In this document: one piece after another, positions 5,455 through 12,411 of the stretch
How the letters are laid out: every line of letters begins with the position of its first letter
Position numbering within the stretch: the first letter of the stretch is position 1
Assembly: GCA_910578115.1 (NCBI GenBank)
Contig: CAJTPO010000074.1
Span: 1-12,411 of the forward strand
DNA length: 12,411 bases
Reading direction: 5' to 3'
Origin: an uncultured Lachnospiraceae bacterium
GTDB taxonomy: Bacteria; Bacillota; Clostridia; Lachnospirales; Lachnospiraceae
The notes under the pieces: model-generated
Seen by the model: only the letters and a program-made list of their open reading frames with translations
Databases searched by the model: none
What the model was told of the DNA's origin: nothing
Program-made: the position numbers and the translations under genes

Positions 5455-5964
5455 ATGAATTATAATTTACTGGAACAGACAGGACTTGGCAGCTTTGACC
5501 TGACTTATTTATTTATTGCTGCATATGGTTTAATTCTTATACTGATCATATTGGTGATTGTACAGACAGCAAAATTGAACAAACTGTCAAAGAAGTATAA
5601 GAAATTTATGTCAGGAAAAAATGCCAAGAGTTTGGAAAAAGATATCATTGGACTTTATGAGGATAATAAGTTTATTAAAGCCTCGGCAGAAAAAAATAAA
5701 AATGACATCCGATCATTGTATAAAAAACTTGAAAGTACTTTTCAAAAAGTTGGTATCGTGAAATATGACGCATTTAACCAGATGGGAGGACAGTTGAGTT
5801 TTTCATTAGCTCTGCTGGATGAAAATGACAACGGCTTTGTATTGAATTCTGTTCATAGCGCAGAGGGCTGTTACTCATATACGAAGGAAATTAAAAACGG
5901 AATGTGTGAGATCTCATTGGGAGACGAAGAGAGAGAGGCTCTTAATATTGCGATGGATTTATAA
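5455..5964 (+). CDS. DUF4446 family membrane protein
   Basis: A 169-residue protein of DUF4446, which in Clostridia and Bacilli commonly follows parB. One transmembrane segment at about 17-40 (LTYLFIAAYGLILILIILVI) is followed by a basic stretch (KLNKLSKKYKKF) and a probable coiled coil to ~95. The C-terminal part (~98-169) holds the conserved core around VGIVKYDAFNQMGGQLSFSL and later SLGDEE. The topology puts the soluble domain in the cytoplasm. Its function is not established; the constant link to parAB suggests a role near the origin or membrane. GAAAGG lies 9 nt before the ATG. The gap to parB is 57 nt with no clear terminator, so it is likely in the parAB operon. Confidence 0.85.
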   Translation: MNYNLLEQTGLGSFDLTYLFIAAYGLILILIILVIVQTAKLNKLSKKYKKFMSGKNAKSLEKDIIGLYEDNKFIKASAEKNKNDIRSLYKKLESTFQKVGIVKYDAFNQMGGQLSFSLALLDENDNGFVLNSVHSAEGCYSYTKEIKNGMCEISLGDEEREALNIAMDL

Positions 5965-6038
5965 TTTCATTATGTCGTTGCTAATTGAGAAGTATAATGG
6001 GAATACTAACAAATTGAGTGATCAGAAAGGAGCACAAA

Positions 6039-7316
6039 ATGATAGACATTAAATTTTTAAGAGAAAATCCGGATGTAGTAAAGGAAAATATCAAGAAAAA
6101 ATTTCAGGACAGTAAGATTCCTCTTGTAGATGAAGTGATTGAGTTGGATGCGGAAGTGAGGAAGGCACAGCAGGAAGCGGATGATATCCGTGCCAGCAGA
6201 AATAAGATCTCTAAAGAGATCGGAGCTTTGATGGGACAGGGTAAGAGAGAAGAAGCTGAGGCGAAGAAAGCAGAAGTAGCAGCCAATGCTGCCCGTCTTG
6301 CAGAGTTGGAAGAAAAGGAAAATGAACTTCGCGAAAAGATCAAAAAGAATATGATGACGATTCCGAACATTATTGATCCTTCTGTTCCGATCGGTAAGGA
6401 TGATTCCGAAAATGTGGAGATTCAAAAATATGGAGAACCGGTGGTGCCGGATTTCGATATTCCGTATCATACAGAGATTATGGAGAGATTTCACGGTGTC
6501 GATATGGATGCTGCCGGACGCGTGGCCGGAAATGGCTTTTATTATCTGATGGGTGATATCGCCAGACTGCATTCCGCCGTTATTTCTTATGCGAGAGATT
6601 TTATGATCGGCAGAGGTTTTACCTACTGTGTGCCGCCTTTTATGATCAGAAGTGCAGTGGTGGACGGCGTTATGAGTTTTGCCGAGATGGATGCCATGAT
6701 GTATAAGATCGAGGGAGAGGATCTGTATCTGATCGGTACTTCGGAGCATTCCATGATTGGTAAGTTTATCGACACAATCATACCGGAGGAGGAACTGCCT
6801 CATACATTGACCAGTTATTCTCCCTGCTTCCGCAAGGAAAAGGGAGCTCATGGTATTGAGGAGAGGGGTGTCTACCGGATACACCAGTTTGAAAAGCAGG
6901 AGATGATTGTTGTCTGCAAGCCGGAGGAATCTCCGATGTGGTTTGAAAAACTGTGGCAGAATACGGTGGACCTGTTCCGTACGCTGGATATTCCGGTCAG
7001 GACGATCGAATGCTGTTCCGGTGATTTGGCAGATTTGAAAGTGAAATCTTATGATGTGGAAGCATGGTCTCCCAGACAGAAGAAATATTTTGAAGTGGGA
7101 AGCTGCTCCAATCTGGGAGATGCTCAGGCCAGAAGGCTGCGCATTCGCGTGAACGGTAAAGACGGAAAATATTTTGCTCATACTTTAAATAATACTGTAG
7201 TGGCTCCGCCGAGAATGCTGATCGCCTTTTTGGAAAATAATCTACAGGCAGACGGTTCTGTGCGGATTCCAGAAGTGCTCCGTCCATATATGGGAGGCAT
7301 GACCGAATTAAGGTAA
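6039..7316 (+). CDS. serS: Seryl-tRNA synthetase (divergent class II type)
   Basis: A 425-residue cytoplasmic class II synthetase that charges tRNA-Ser with serine. The N-terminus (1-110) begins MIDIKFLRENPDVVKENIKK and forms the long coiled-coil arm that grips the tRNA-Ser variable loop (about 30-105, Ala/Glu/Lys rich). The catalytic part has TSEHS (234-238) for the usual TxE serine loop, motif 2 as FRKEKGAHG...RGVYRIHQFEKQEM (264-289) and motif 3 as NNTVVAPPRMLIAFLEN (384-400). Motif 2 and 3 wording differs from common bacterial SerRS (FRSEAGSAG, NGSGLA) and looks more like the archaeal-leaning branch, though the length is normal. ATG 6039 with AGGAG 6 nt upstream is preferred to GTG 6018, which would translate the binding site. 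The 74-nt gap before it is too short for a T-box. Confidence 0.93.
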   Translation: MIDIKFLRENPDVVKENIKKKFQDSKIPLVDEVIELDAEVRKAQQEADDIRASRNKISKEIGALMGQGKREEAEAKKAEVAANAARLAELEEKENELREKIKKNMMTIPNIIDPSVPIGKDDSENVEIQKYGEPVVPDFDIPYHTEIMERFHGVDMDAAGRVAGNGFYYLMGDIARLHSAVISYARDFMIGRGFTYCVPPFMIRSAVVDGVMSFAEMDAMMYKIEGEDLYLIGTSEHSMIGKFIDTIIPEEELPHTLTSYSPCFRKEKGAHGIEERGVYRIHQFEKQEMIVVCKPEESPMWFEKLWQNTVDLFRTLDIPVRTIECCSGDLADLKVKSYDVEAWSPRQKKYFEVGSCSNLGDAQARRLRIRVNGKDGKYFAHTLNNTVVAPPRMLIAFLENNLQADGSVRIPEVLRPYMGGMTELR

Positions 7317-7465
7317 ACATATGCCGGTGTAACTCACGATCATTACCGCGTATATATTGCCATTTGGAAAATATTATGAGGCACTCATGCCTGTATCAAG
7401 TATTATAATAGTTACTGGAAGAAAATTTTTCGGCATAACAAATAAACAAAAGGGAGGTGGAATTT
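7317..7465. promoter_or_regulatory. serS-DUF3881 intergenic region, candidate -10
   Basis: TATAAT at 7404-7409 is a consensus -10 about 60 nt before the next gene, but no recognisable -35 is present at 16-18 nt. A short hairpin AGGCA-CTCA-TGCCT (7379-7392) lies just upstream without a T run, so it is not a convincing serS terminator. Confidence 0.35.
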
Positions 7466-8350
7466 TTGCATAAATTTATGCGGGCTATTGGTTTTAGCAA
7501 ATTGACTGACAGAACAGAGCAGCAGAAGCTAATTACAGATATTATTCTCAATGCAACGCATCGTTCTTATACATCGAATGGCGAAGAAACCATACTTGCA
7601 GAATTTTGTGAAGATTTTGCCAGAGATATGGGAATTGCTGTCTGTGGTGAATTTGATGCAAATGACAAATTTACGTATGATTATTTTTATCCATATTTGA
7701 GAGGAAGCGGAGTCAGTTCATGTGAAGACATTTCGGTGGAACGTCATGCTGATAAAGAATCGTACGCCGGTATCTGTGATGATATCAAGGTCGGCGTCAG
7801 TCTGATCTTTTATCTACAGAATATGGTTCCTTATGTGAAGGCACAGCACACAAATCTGTTGCCAATCCGGGGAACGACACTTACCTTATCCGGGTTGTCT
7901 GTAAATGGAAGGATTCTGCTGCCGATCAGTAAGAACGATAGACAGAAACAAAAGGTTAAAAAGGCTTCCATGAATAGAAACCAGCTGATCGCCGCTGCCA
8001 GAAAGGGAGATGAGAGTGCGATCGAAAGTCTGACGCTGGAAGACATGGATACTTATACATCTATTTCTAAGAAGATACTGACAGAAGATGTATTCAGTCT
8101 GGTCGATACTTATTTTATGCCTTATGGTGTAGAATGTGATCAATATGCTGTGATGGGAGAAATTCTTGATGTCTGTTTGAGAGCAAACAGGATTTCGGGA
8201 GAGGAAGTCTATGTCATGCATTTAAGCTGCAACGATCTGGAATTTGACATCTGTATTAACAAACAGGATCTGTATGGTGAACCGCAGGTTGGCCGTAGAT
8301 TTAAAGGTGTCATCTGGATGCAGGGATTTATAAATTATCCAACAGTATAG
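7466..8350 (+). CDS. DUF3881-like protein of unknown function
   Basis: A 294-residue protein that I assign with moderate trust to DUF3881, a family found mainly in Clostridia, on the form of the N-terminus (HKFMRAIGFSKL) and the length. It has no signal peptide or membrane span and no motif of a known enzyme. The composition is that of a soluble, acidic cytoplasmic protein, with a basic patch near residues 155-180 (KNDRQKQKVKKASMNRNQL). The TTG at 7466 is the best start: AGGGAGG (7451-7457) lies 8 nt before it. The GTG at 7457 overlaps that binding site and cannot use it; ATG 7478 is a weaker choice. The stop codon touches the -35 box of the tRNA-Arg promoter. No function is proposed. Confidence 0.7.
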   Translation: MHKFMRAIGFSKLTDRTEQQKLITDIILNATHRSYTSNGEETILAEFCEDFARDMGIAVCGEFDANDKFTYDYFYPYLRGSGVSSCEDISVERHADKESYAGICDDIKVGVSLIFYLQNMVPYVKAQHTNLLPIRGTTLTLSGLSVNGRILLPISKNDRQKQKVKKASMNRNQLIAAARKGDESAIESLTLEDMDTYTSISKKILTEDVFSLVDTYFMPYGVECDQYAVMGEILDVCLRANRISGEEVYVMHLSCNDLEFDICINKQDLYGEPQVGRRFKGVIWMQGFINYPTV

Positions 8351-8379
8351 TTGCAAATTTGGAAATTATTTTGTATAAT
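8351..8379 (+). promoter_or_regulatory. Promoter of tRNA-Arg
   Basis: TTGCAA (8351-8356), 17-nt spacer, TATAAT (8374-8379). Near-consensus sigma-A promoter starting right after the stop codon of the preceding gene; the tRNA begins 54 nt after the -10, giving a short 5' leader for RNase P removal. Confidence 0.75.
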
Positions 8380-8433
8380 AGTTGTTAGTGAGTCGGTGTG
8401 AGAAGAGAATGTATTTCTTTTTACCTGACATCA

Positions 8434-8505
8434 GTTCCCTTAGTTAAATGGATATAACAGGAGCCTCCTAAGCCCCAGTTGTGAGTTCGATTCTCGCAGG
8501 GAACG
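8434..8505 (+). tRNA. tRNA-Arg (anticodon CCT)
   Basis: A complete 72-nt cloverleaf. The acceptor stem GTTCCCT/AGGGAAC is perfect, with discriminator G at 8505. The D stem is GTTA/TAAC; the T arm is GTGAG-TTCGATT-CTCGC with one G-U pair. The anticodon stem GGAGC/GCCCC has an A-C mismatch at its third pair, and the loop CTCCTAA places CCT at the anticodon, reading AGG. CCA is not encoded. It is a single-gene unit with its own promoter and terminator. Confidence 0.93.
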
Positions 8506-8507
8506 TT

Positions 8508-8551
8508 AAAAAGGTTGTAGATTCAAAATGGTTGGATTTACAGCCTTTTTT
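8508..8551 (+). terminator. Rho-independent terminator of tRNA-Arg
   Basis: AAAAAGGTTGTA (8508-8519) pairs with TACAGCCTTTTTT (8539-8551) with one G-U, enclosing a partly paired 19-nt centre, and the 3' arm is itself a T run. The A-run/T-run pairing would also let it act from the other strand. Confidence 0.8.
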
Positions 8552-8678
8552 ATATTCTGCTGTATCTGTCTATTTTATTTAAAAAGTAATTAAGTGCGGA
8601 ACAGCAATATTCAGGATACGATGATTGTAGCATATAGAGCAGATGATGCAATACTTTTATATCCTTGTATTTTTAACA

Positions 8679-8707
8679 TTGTATCATGCCTGCCTGAATG
8701 CTATAAT
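8679..8707 (+). promoter_or_regulatory. Promoter of the two-component operon
   Basis: TTGTAT (8679-8684), 17-nt spacer, TATAAT (8702-8707). Good -10 with a fair -35, the best promoter in front of the response regulator. Confidence 0.55.
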
Positions 8708-8741
8708 TATGTCAAATTTCTTTTTTGTAATATGAAAAAGA

Positions 8742-8815
8742 AGTGAGATGAAAAGAAATGAGATGAAAAGCAGTAAGATAAAAAAGCAGTAAAACGCAAA
8801 AGCAATTTGAAAAGA
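8742..8815 (+). repeat. Purine-rich ~15-nt degenerate tandem repeats
   Basis: Successive units AGTGAGATGAAAAGA, AATGAGATGAAAAGC, AGTAAGATAAAAAAGC, AGTAAAACGCAAAAGC, then a weaker AATTTGAAAAGA. The first two differ at two positions; later ones drift. They lie between the predicted promoter and the response regulator start, so they would be transcribed as an unstructured purine-rich leader. Confidence 0.6.
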
Positions 8816-8889
8816 TACGACAGATTTCTCTTTTTCTAAGAAAGGTAAGTTCATTTTAAACAAACATTATGTCAAAATGGAGGGTAGAA

Positions 8890-10455
8890 ATGCTTACGAT
8901 ACTTATTGTAGATGATGAAAGAGAAGAACTTGAGGGCATATCATTTTTAATTGACAAATTGGGGTTTCAGTTAAACAAGGTTTTTGCAAATAATGGTAAT
9001 CAGGCGCTGGAATATCTGGTCAGGAACAAGGTCGATATATTGTTTACGGATATTCGGATGCCTATGATGGACGGGCTTGAGCTGATAAAACTGGCAAAGA
9101 AGGAAAAGCCGGATCTGAAAATAATCATTTACAGCGGTTATGCCGATTTTGCATATGCGCAGTCTGCGATCAATCTGGAGGTATTGGAATATATATTAAA
9201 GCCCATTCGGGTGGAGGAATTTGAAAAAGCTCTTAAGCGGGTGATGGAGAAAGTAAGGCATGACGAATCTGAGCACGAATTATATTCCAAGACGGCGAGA
9301 TACGCACAAAATCATCTTTTATATAAGGCATTAAATTATTCGGACAGCCTTTCGGAAGTCGATACGAAATTGTTGGAGAATTTTGATATATGCTATACAA
9401 AACTTTTCCTGCTTGAGTTTGATCAGAGTTTTTTTGATATCATATCTTTTCATTTTGAGGACTGGATTGCTGAGGTGATACCATGTTCATTTGATTATCT
9501 CAATCTGAATGTGAGCCAGTGTCTGCTCCTGTTTAAATGCAGTGAACAGGATATACAGAAATCTTTCTATGAGATAGCGGTAGATTTGCACAATAAGATC
9601 GAAGGAGCATTGGGATACACATGCTATATTGCCTTGAGCAGCGAAGGCAATGAGAGCAGCAGTTTAGCGGAAAAATTTGCGCAGTTGGAAAGGCTGATGG
9701 AATATCGCTTTTTCGCATCTTATACCAGGATTTTCGAAGAGGAAGATCTGTTGGAGGAAATGAATACGCCGTCTTCGAGCGATACGTTGATACTGGATAA
9801 AATAAAAAAGGAAGTCAGTGTCAAGGATTTTAACAAAATAAATATGTATATAGATCTGCTTTTTCAAAAGTATCAAAATAAGACCAACTACTCACAATTA
9901 TACGTCAAATTTGTTTTCTCCACATTATACCATACTATCATTACAGAATTTGTTGAATGTTCCGAGAGTGAGATTAATTTATACATAGACAAGCTGTACC
10001 GCTGCACGGACCTTTTGGAGCTGAAAAGTATCCTGCAGAATACGCTGCAGGAATTTGAGAAGAGAGAAGAAAGTAACGATGACGTCTGGCATGATATAGA
10101 TCTGGTCAAAAAGTATGTTGAGAAACATTTTCAGGAGGATCTTAACCTGTACAGTCTTGCAGAGAAGGTATATTTGTCACCCAGTTATTTGTGTGCGCGT
10201 TTTAAAAGGATTACCGGATTTGGCATCAACAAATATATCAAAAATGTCCGCATGGAAAGAGCAGAACAGCTTGTCGTCAACACCAATATGAAAATCATTG
10301 ATATATGCGAACAGGTGGGCTATCACAATTTATCATATTTTTGTCAAAGTTATAAAGAGCATTTCGGAAAGACGCCTGAAAAATACCGCCAGCATAACGT
10401 GAAAGAATACAGGATTGCTGAAAAAATTAAGGGGGGGGGTAAATTCAGTGGATAA
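8890..10455 (+). CDS. YesN-type response regulator, REC plus AraC HTH
   Basis: A 521-residue transcription factor. The receiver domain (1-120) has Asp8/Asp9 of the acid pocket, phospho-acceptor Asp54 in LFTDIRMPMMDG, Ser82 and Lys104 (LKP). A long middle region (~125-395) carries no recognised motif, as in YesN relatives. The C-terminal AraC domain (404-503) has two helix-turn-helix parts, LNLYSLAEKVYLSPSYLCARF (418-438) and MKIIDICEQVGYHNLSYFCQ (467-486), followed by the family ending FGKTPEKYR. ATG 8890 is chosen because GGAGGG lies 5 nt upstream; ATG 8869 has none. The last codons run through G9 (10431-10439) and end 8 nt inside the kinase gene. It probably activates transport or catabolic genes nearby on a signal from the kinase. 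Confidence 0.92.
   Translation: MLTILIVDDEREELEGISFLIDKLGFQLNKVFANNGNQALEYLVRNKVDILFTDIRMPMMDGLELIKLAKKEKPDLKIIIYSGYADFAYAQSAINLEVLEYILKPIRVEEFEKALKRVMEKVRHDESEHELYSKTARYAQNHLLYKALNYSDSLSEVDTKLLENFDICYTKLFLLEFDQSFFDIISFHFEDWIAEVIPCSFDYLNLNVSQCLLLFKCSEQDIQKSFYEIAVDLHNKIEGALGYTCYIALSSEGNESSSLAEKFAQLERLMEYRFFASYTRIFEEEDLLEEMNTPSSSDTLILDKIKKEVSVKDFNKINMYIDLLFQKYQNKTNYSQLYVKFVFSTLYHTIITEFVECSESEINLYIDKLYRCTDLLELKSILQNTLQEFEKREESNDDVWHDIDLVKKYVEKHFQEDLNLYSLAEKVYLSPSYLCARFKRITGFGINKYIKNVRMERAEQLVVNTNMKIIDICEQVGYHNLSYFCQSYKEHFGKTPEKYRQHNVKEYRIAEKIKGGGKFSG
10431..10439 (+). repeat. G9 homopolymer serving as ribosome binding site
   Basis: Nine consecutive G preceded by AA form the only Shine-Dalgarno-like sequence for the kinase GTG, at 8 nt. 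The tract is inside the last codons of the response regulator. With nine G the regulator ends KGGGKFSG-stop; with eight (or eleven) it reads on in the kinase frame; with ten it stops at once. Confidence 0.85.
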
Positions 10456-12160
10456 AATCAGCAGATTTTTCAACGACATGAGTTTTAGAAATAAGATCCT
10501 CACTGCTTTTATCTTCATTGCATTGATACCCTTAAGTGTACTTGGCGTATTCAGTTATAAAACGATCAGATCCATGCTGATCAACAAAGAGATGATGTAT
10601 CTTGAATCTACTTTTGCCCAGACATCGCAGGTTCTGCACAGCAGGATCAGTACCTATGATAATGTTATTCGATCTTTGTGTTTTAATCGGCAGCTGATTT
10701 CTCTGAATCAGATGATTTATGAGAGTGATTATGACAGATATGAGAGTTTGAATTTTATTGACGATCTGTTTGTTACGACCAAAAACCTGGTGCCGGGGGT
10801 AGAATACATTACATTATTCACAAATTCCAATATGGGGATCCATGGGAATACGGTTCGCCCGATTGATGAGATCAAGAGCTTTGAATGGTATACTGCGGTA
10901 TCGGATACTGCCACGAGCTGGCTTTATGACGGGAGCTATATTTTCTGTGTGCATCCGATGTTGGATTCCGCAATATCGGATCGGAACAGAAGCTATATTG
11001 TAATGCAGATCAAGGTCGAGGCCATAGAGGAAATATTAAGGAGCGTAGACGCACAGAACATTTCCGTAGTTATCTGGAGTGAGGAAAATGGTATCGTAAG
11101 CAATAACGGCAATACACAGAACGTGCATGAGGTGATAGATCAGATACCATCTTTAAATGAATTATATATTGACAATAATAAGTTTATCTCCATTAAAGAC
11201 CATATTAAAGGAACCAGTTGGATGATGGTCATGAGTGCTTCCTATAAAGAGATCATCATGTCCACCTATCTTTTTTCTGTAACGGTGATCATTATTATAT
11301 TATCGTGTTTTCTGGTGGTATTTGTTGTCAGCATCTGGTTTTCGAGGAAGATGCTGGTTCGCATCTACCAACTGAAAAGAAATATGGCGGAGGTGGAAGA
11401 GGGAGCTTTCGTAGTAAATGTGGAAAGCAGTTCGAAAGACGAGATCGGCGAATTGATACGGGGCTTCTCTGCAATGATCGTGAAAATCAATGATCTGATC
11501 GAAAAGAATTACAAAGCGACCGTTGAGAAAAAGGATTATGAACTTAAGGCGCTGCAGGCACAGATCAACCCGCATTTTCTATACAATTCTCTGTCGCTGA
11601 TCAACTGGAGGGCGTTGAGGATCGATGCTCCGGAGATCAGTGAACTGGCGCGGCTTCTGTCCGACTTTTACAGAACGACATTGAACAAAGGGAACAGTGT
11701 AACGATCGTGATGAAGGAGATTCTGAATATAAAATCATATCTCCAGATTCAGCAGATCATGCACAATGACAGTTTCAGTGTGGAATACCAGATTGAAGAC
11801 ATCATAGGAAACTGCCTGATACCAAATCTTACCTTGCAGCCTCTGGTCGAAAATGCCATTGTCCATGGCTTTGAAAAAATGGAAAGACCGGGAAAACTGA
11901 CCATTACGGCTATGCGGAATAACGATGATATTCATATTGTTATCAAGGATAATGGAGTCGGAATTCCCGCCGAATCACTTAATACTATATTGCAGACAGA
12001 ATCGCAGGAAGGGTATGGACTTAAAAATGTCAATCAGAGAATCAAGCTCATTTTCGGAGAGGAATACGGGATGTCCATTGAAAGTGTCGTGGATGAGGGG
12101 ACTGTGGTAACTGTAAAAATTCCCGCGCAATACGGAAAAAATTATAATGAAGCTGAGTAA
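10448..12160 (+). CDS. YesM-type sensor histidine kinase
   Basis: A 570-residue membrane kinase. Transmembrane segment 1 is at ~17-38; an extracellular sensor region (~40-270) of the dCache kind shows no named ligand motif. Transmembrane 2 is at ~274-298, then HAMP (~299-352) and a short coiled coil. The His_kinase domain (PF06580) has the phospho-acceptor His376 in QINPHFLYNSL. The ATPase domain has the N box LQPLVENAIVHGFE (463-476, Asn469), the G1 box DNGVGIP (501-507) and G2 GYGLKNVNQR (522-531). GTG 10448 is the start, 8 nt after the G9 tract; the frame is open upstream to 10415 without a better signal. It overlaps the regulator by 8 nt, so the pair is co-translated. Relatives sense extracellular sugars or related solutes, but the ligand here is unknown. 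Confidence 0.92.
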   Translation: MDKISRFFNDMSFRNKILTAFIFIALIPLSVLGVFSYKTIRSMLINKEMMYLESTFAQTSQVLHSRISTYDNVIRSLCFNRQLISLNQMIYESDYDRYESLNFIDDLFVTTKNLVPGVEYITLFTNSNMGIHGNTVRPIDEIKSFEWYTAVSDTATSWLYDGSYIFCVHPMLDSAISDRNRSYIVMQIKVEAIEEILRSVDAQNISVVIWSEENGIVSNNGNTQNVHEVIDQIPSLNELYIDNNKFISIKDHIKGTSWMMVMSASYKEIIMSTYLFSVTVIIIILSCFLVVFVVSIWFSRKMLVRIYQLKRNMAEVEEGAFVVNVESSSKDEIGELIRGFSAMIVKINDLIEKNYKATVEKKDYELKALQAQINPHFLYNSLSLINWRALRIDAPEISELARLLSDFYRTTLNKGNSVTIVMKEILNIKSYLQIQQIMHNDSFSVEYQIEDIIGNCLIPNLTLQPLVENAIVHGFEKMERPGKLTITAMRNNDDIHIVIKDNGVGIPAESLNTILQTESQEGYGLKNVNQRIKLIFGEEYGMSIESVVDEGTVVTVKIPAQYGKNYNEAE

Positions 12161-12166
12161 ACATCA

Positions 12167-12210
12167 GGAGCCGGGCCGGTTAATTTATGGCCGTGGCTCC
12201 TTGTTTTTTT
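12167..12210 (+). terminator. Rho-independent terminator of the two-component operon
   Basis: GGAGCC (12167-12172) pairs with GGCTCC (12195-12200), the inner GGCC/GGCC extends the stem, and TTGTTTTTTT follows. It begins 6 nt after the kinase stop. This closes the two-gene operon. Confidence 0.92.
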
Positions 12211-12264
12211 GTGTGGAAAAAATTTTGTGCAGGATGATAAAAATTTAGTGTGAAACGTAATTTA

Positions 12265-12285
12265 TTATTCTTTTCTTAAGAATAA
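12265..12285. repeat. TTATTCTT palindrome downstream of the terminator
   Basis: TTATTCTT (12265-12272) and AAGAATAA (12278-12285) are perfect 8-bp inverted arms around TTCTT. It is AT-only and has no T run after it, so it fits an operator better than a terminator. AAGCTGTT occurs just after it and again about 22 nt later (near 12306). Confidence 0.4.
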
Positions 12286-12360
12286 GCTGTTGTTAAAATA
12301 AACTTAAGCTGTTTCGAGCAGTCAATGAAATGCTAAAACACATCTTTACCACTATGCCGA

Positions 12361-12408
12361 AGCGCTTTGCGCTGAGGACGCGAGCAGAATTTCAGATTCT
12401 GCTCTGCG
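12361..12408. repeat. Two tandem hairpins at the right edge
   Basis: AGCGC-TTT-GCGCT (12361-12373), then CGCGAGCAGAAT-TTCAG-ATTCTGCTC-T-GCG (12379-12408), a 9-bp perfect stem extended by 3 bp across a bulged T. They are GC-richer than the surroundings and have no T run inside the window. They may belong to a dispersed palindromic repeat (compare CGCGAGCA with the arm at 1933-1940) or to the leader of the next gene, possibly the operon controlled by the two-component pair. Confidence 0.45.
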
Positions 12409-12411
12409 ATC

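Larger units (their letters stand above)
8552..8889. other. Intergenic leader before the two-component operon
   Basis: A 338-nt AT-rich region with no gene. It contains the candidate operon promoter at 8679-8707 and a run of purine-rich ~15-nt repeats (8742-8815). It ends with the ribosome binding site GGAGGG (8879-8884). The leader from the predicted start would be about 175 nt, long for a simple operon, but no known riboswitch fold was recognised. Confidence 0.65.

Noticed and set aside
6018..6038. GTG start for serS
   Set aside because: It would place the AGAAAGGAG binding site inside the coding region; ATG 6039 gives the standard SerRS N-terminus.
5965..6038. T-box leader before serS
   Set aside because: Only 74 nt, with no AGGGTGG-type T-box sequence and no terminator hairpin.
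6057..7181. Long 374-codon open frame on the minus strand across serS
   Set aside because: It is fully antisense to a clearly conserved synthetase, has a His/Ile/Leu-rich translation without motifs, and arises from codon bias in serS.
8742..8815. CRISPR array
   Set aside because: Units are contiguous, short and degenerate with no spacers and no cas genes nearby.
8869..8889. ATG 8869 as the response regulator start
   Set aside because: No ribosome binding site at proper distance; the receiver domain begins naturally at ATG 8890.

Overview
The window looks like an origin-proximal piece of a low-GC Firmicutes chromosome, most likely a Lachnospiraceae-type gut Clostridia. The basis is the block parA-parB-DUF4446-serS, a DUF3881-type gene, strong AGGAGG-like ribosome binding sites, TTG/GTG starts, and a YesN/YesM-type two-component pair. 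This placement is inferred from family knowledge; no database search was run.

Layout. (1) 1-53 resembles the 3' end of a group II intron (domain VI), reading on the + strand and ending 7 nt from the stop codon of the next gene. (2) 61-1857 is a two-gene minus-strand operon: a polyferredoxin-like membrane protein followed by an alpha/beta hydrolase. (3) 1858-2733 is a gene-poor scar. It has ~55-bp imperfect inverted repeats at its ends, GTCAAATACCC hairpin modules, a 64-bp inverted copy of part of the neighbouring iron-sulfur gene, one parS site, a small hydrophobic ORF and a decayed minus-strand reading frame. (4) 2734-3201 is a GNAT acetyltransferase. (5) 3202-3714 is non-coding and holds two perfect parS sites, GTGAAACA half sites, an operator-like dyad and a parA promoter. 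(6) 3715-7316 carries parA, parB, a DUF4446 membrane protein and serS, all on +. (7) 7466-8350 is a DUF3881-like gene, followed by a tRNA-Arg(CCT) with its own promoter and terminator. (8) 8890-12160 is a response regulator and sensor kinase pair that overlap slightly at a G9 tract and end in a strong terminator. (9) 12211-12411 holds palindromes and the leader of whatever lies beyond.

How it works together. ParB loads on the parS sites just upstream of its own operon and ParA acts on it to segregate the origin region. serS and tRNA-Arg are housekeeping translation genes. The YesN/YesM pair probably senses an extracellular solute, commonly a carbohydrate in this family, and may control a transporter beyond the right edge. 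Points most worth a second look are the host-gene fragment lodged exactly in a repeat element beside its donor, and the G9 tract, whose length decides whether regulator and kinase are separate proteins or one fused chain. I found no clear new defence or biosynthetic system.
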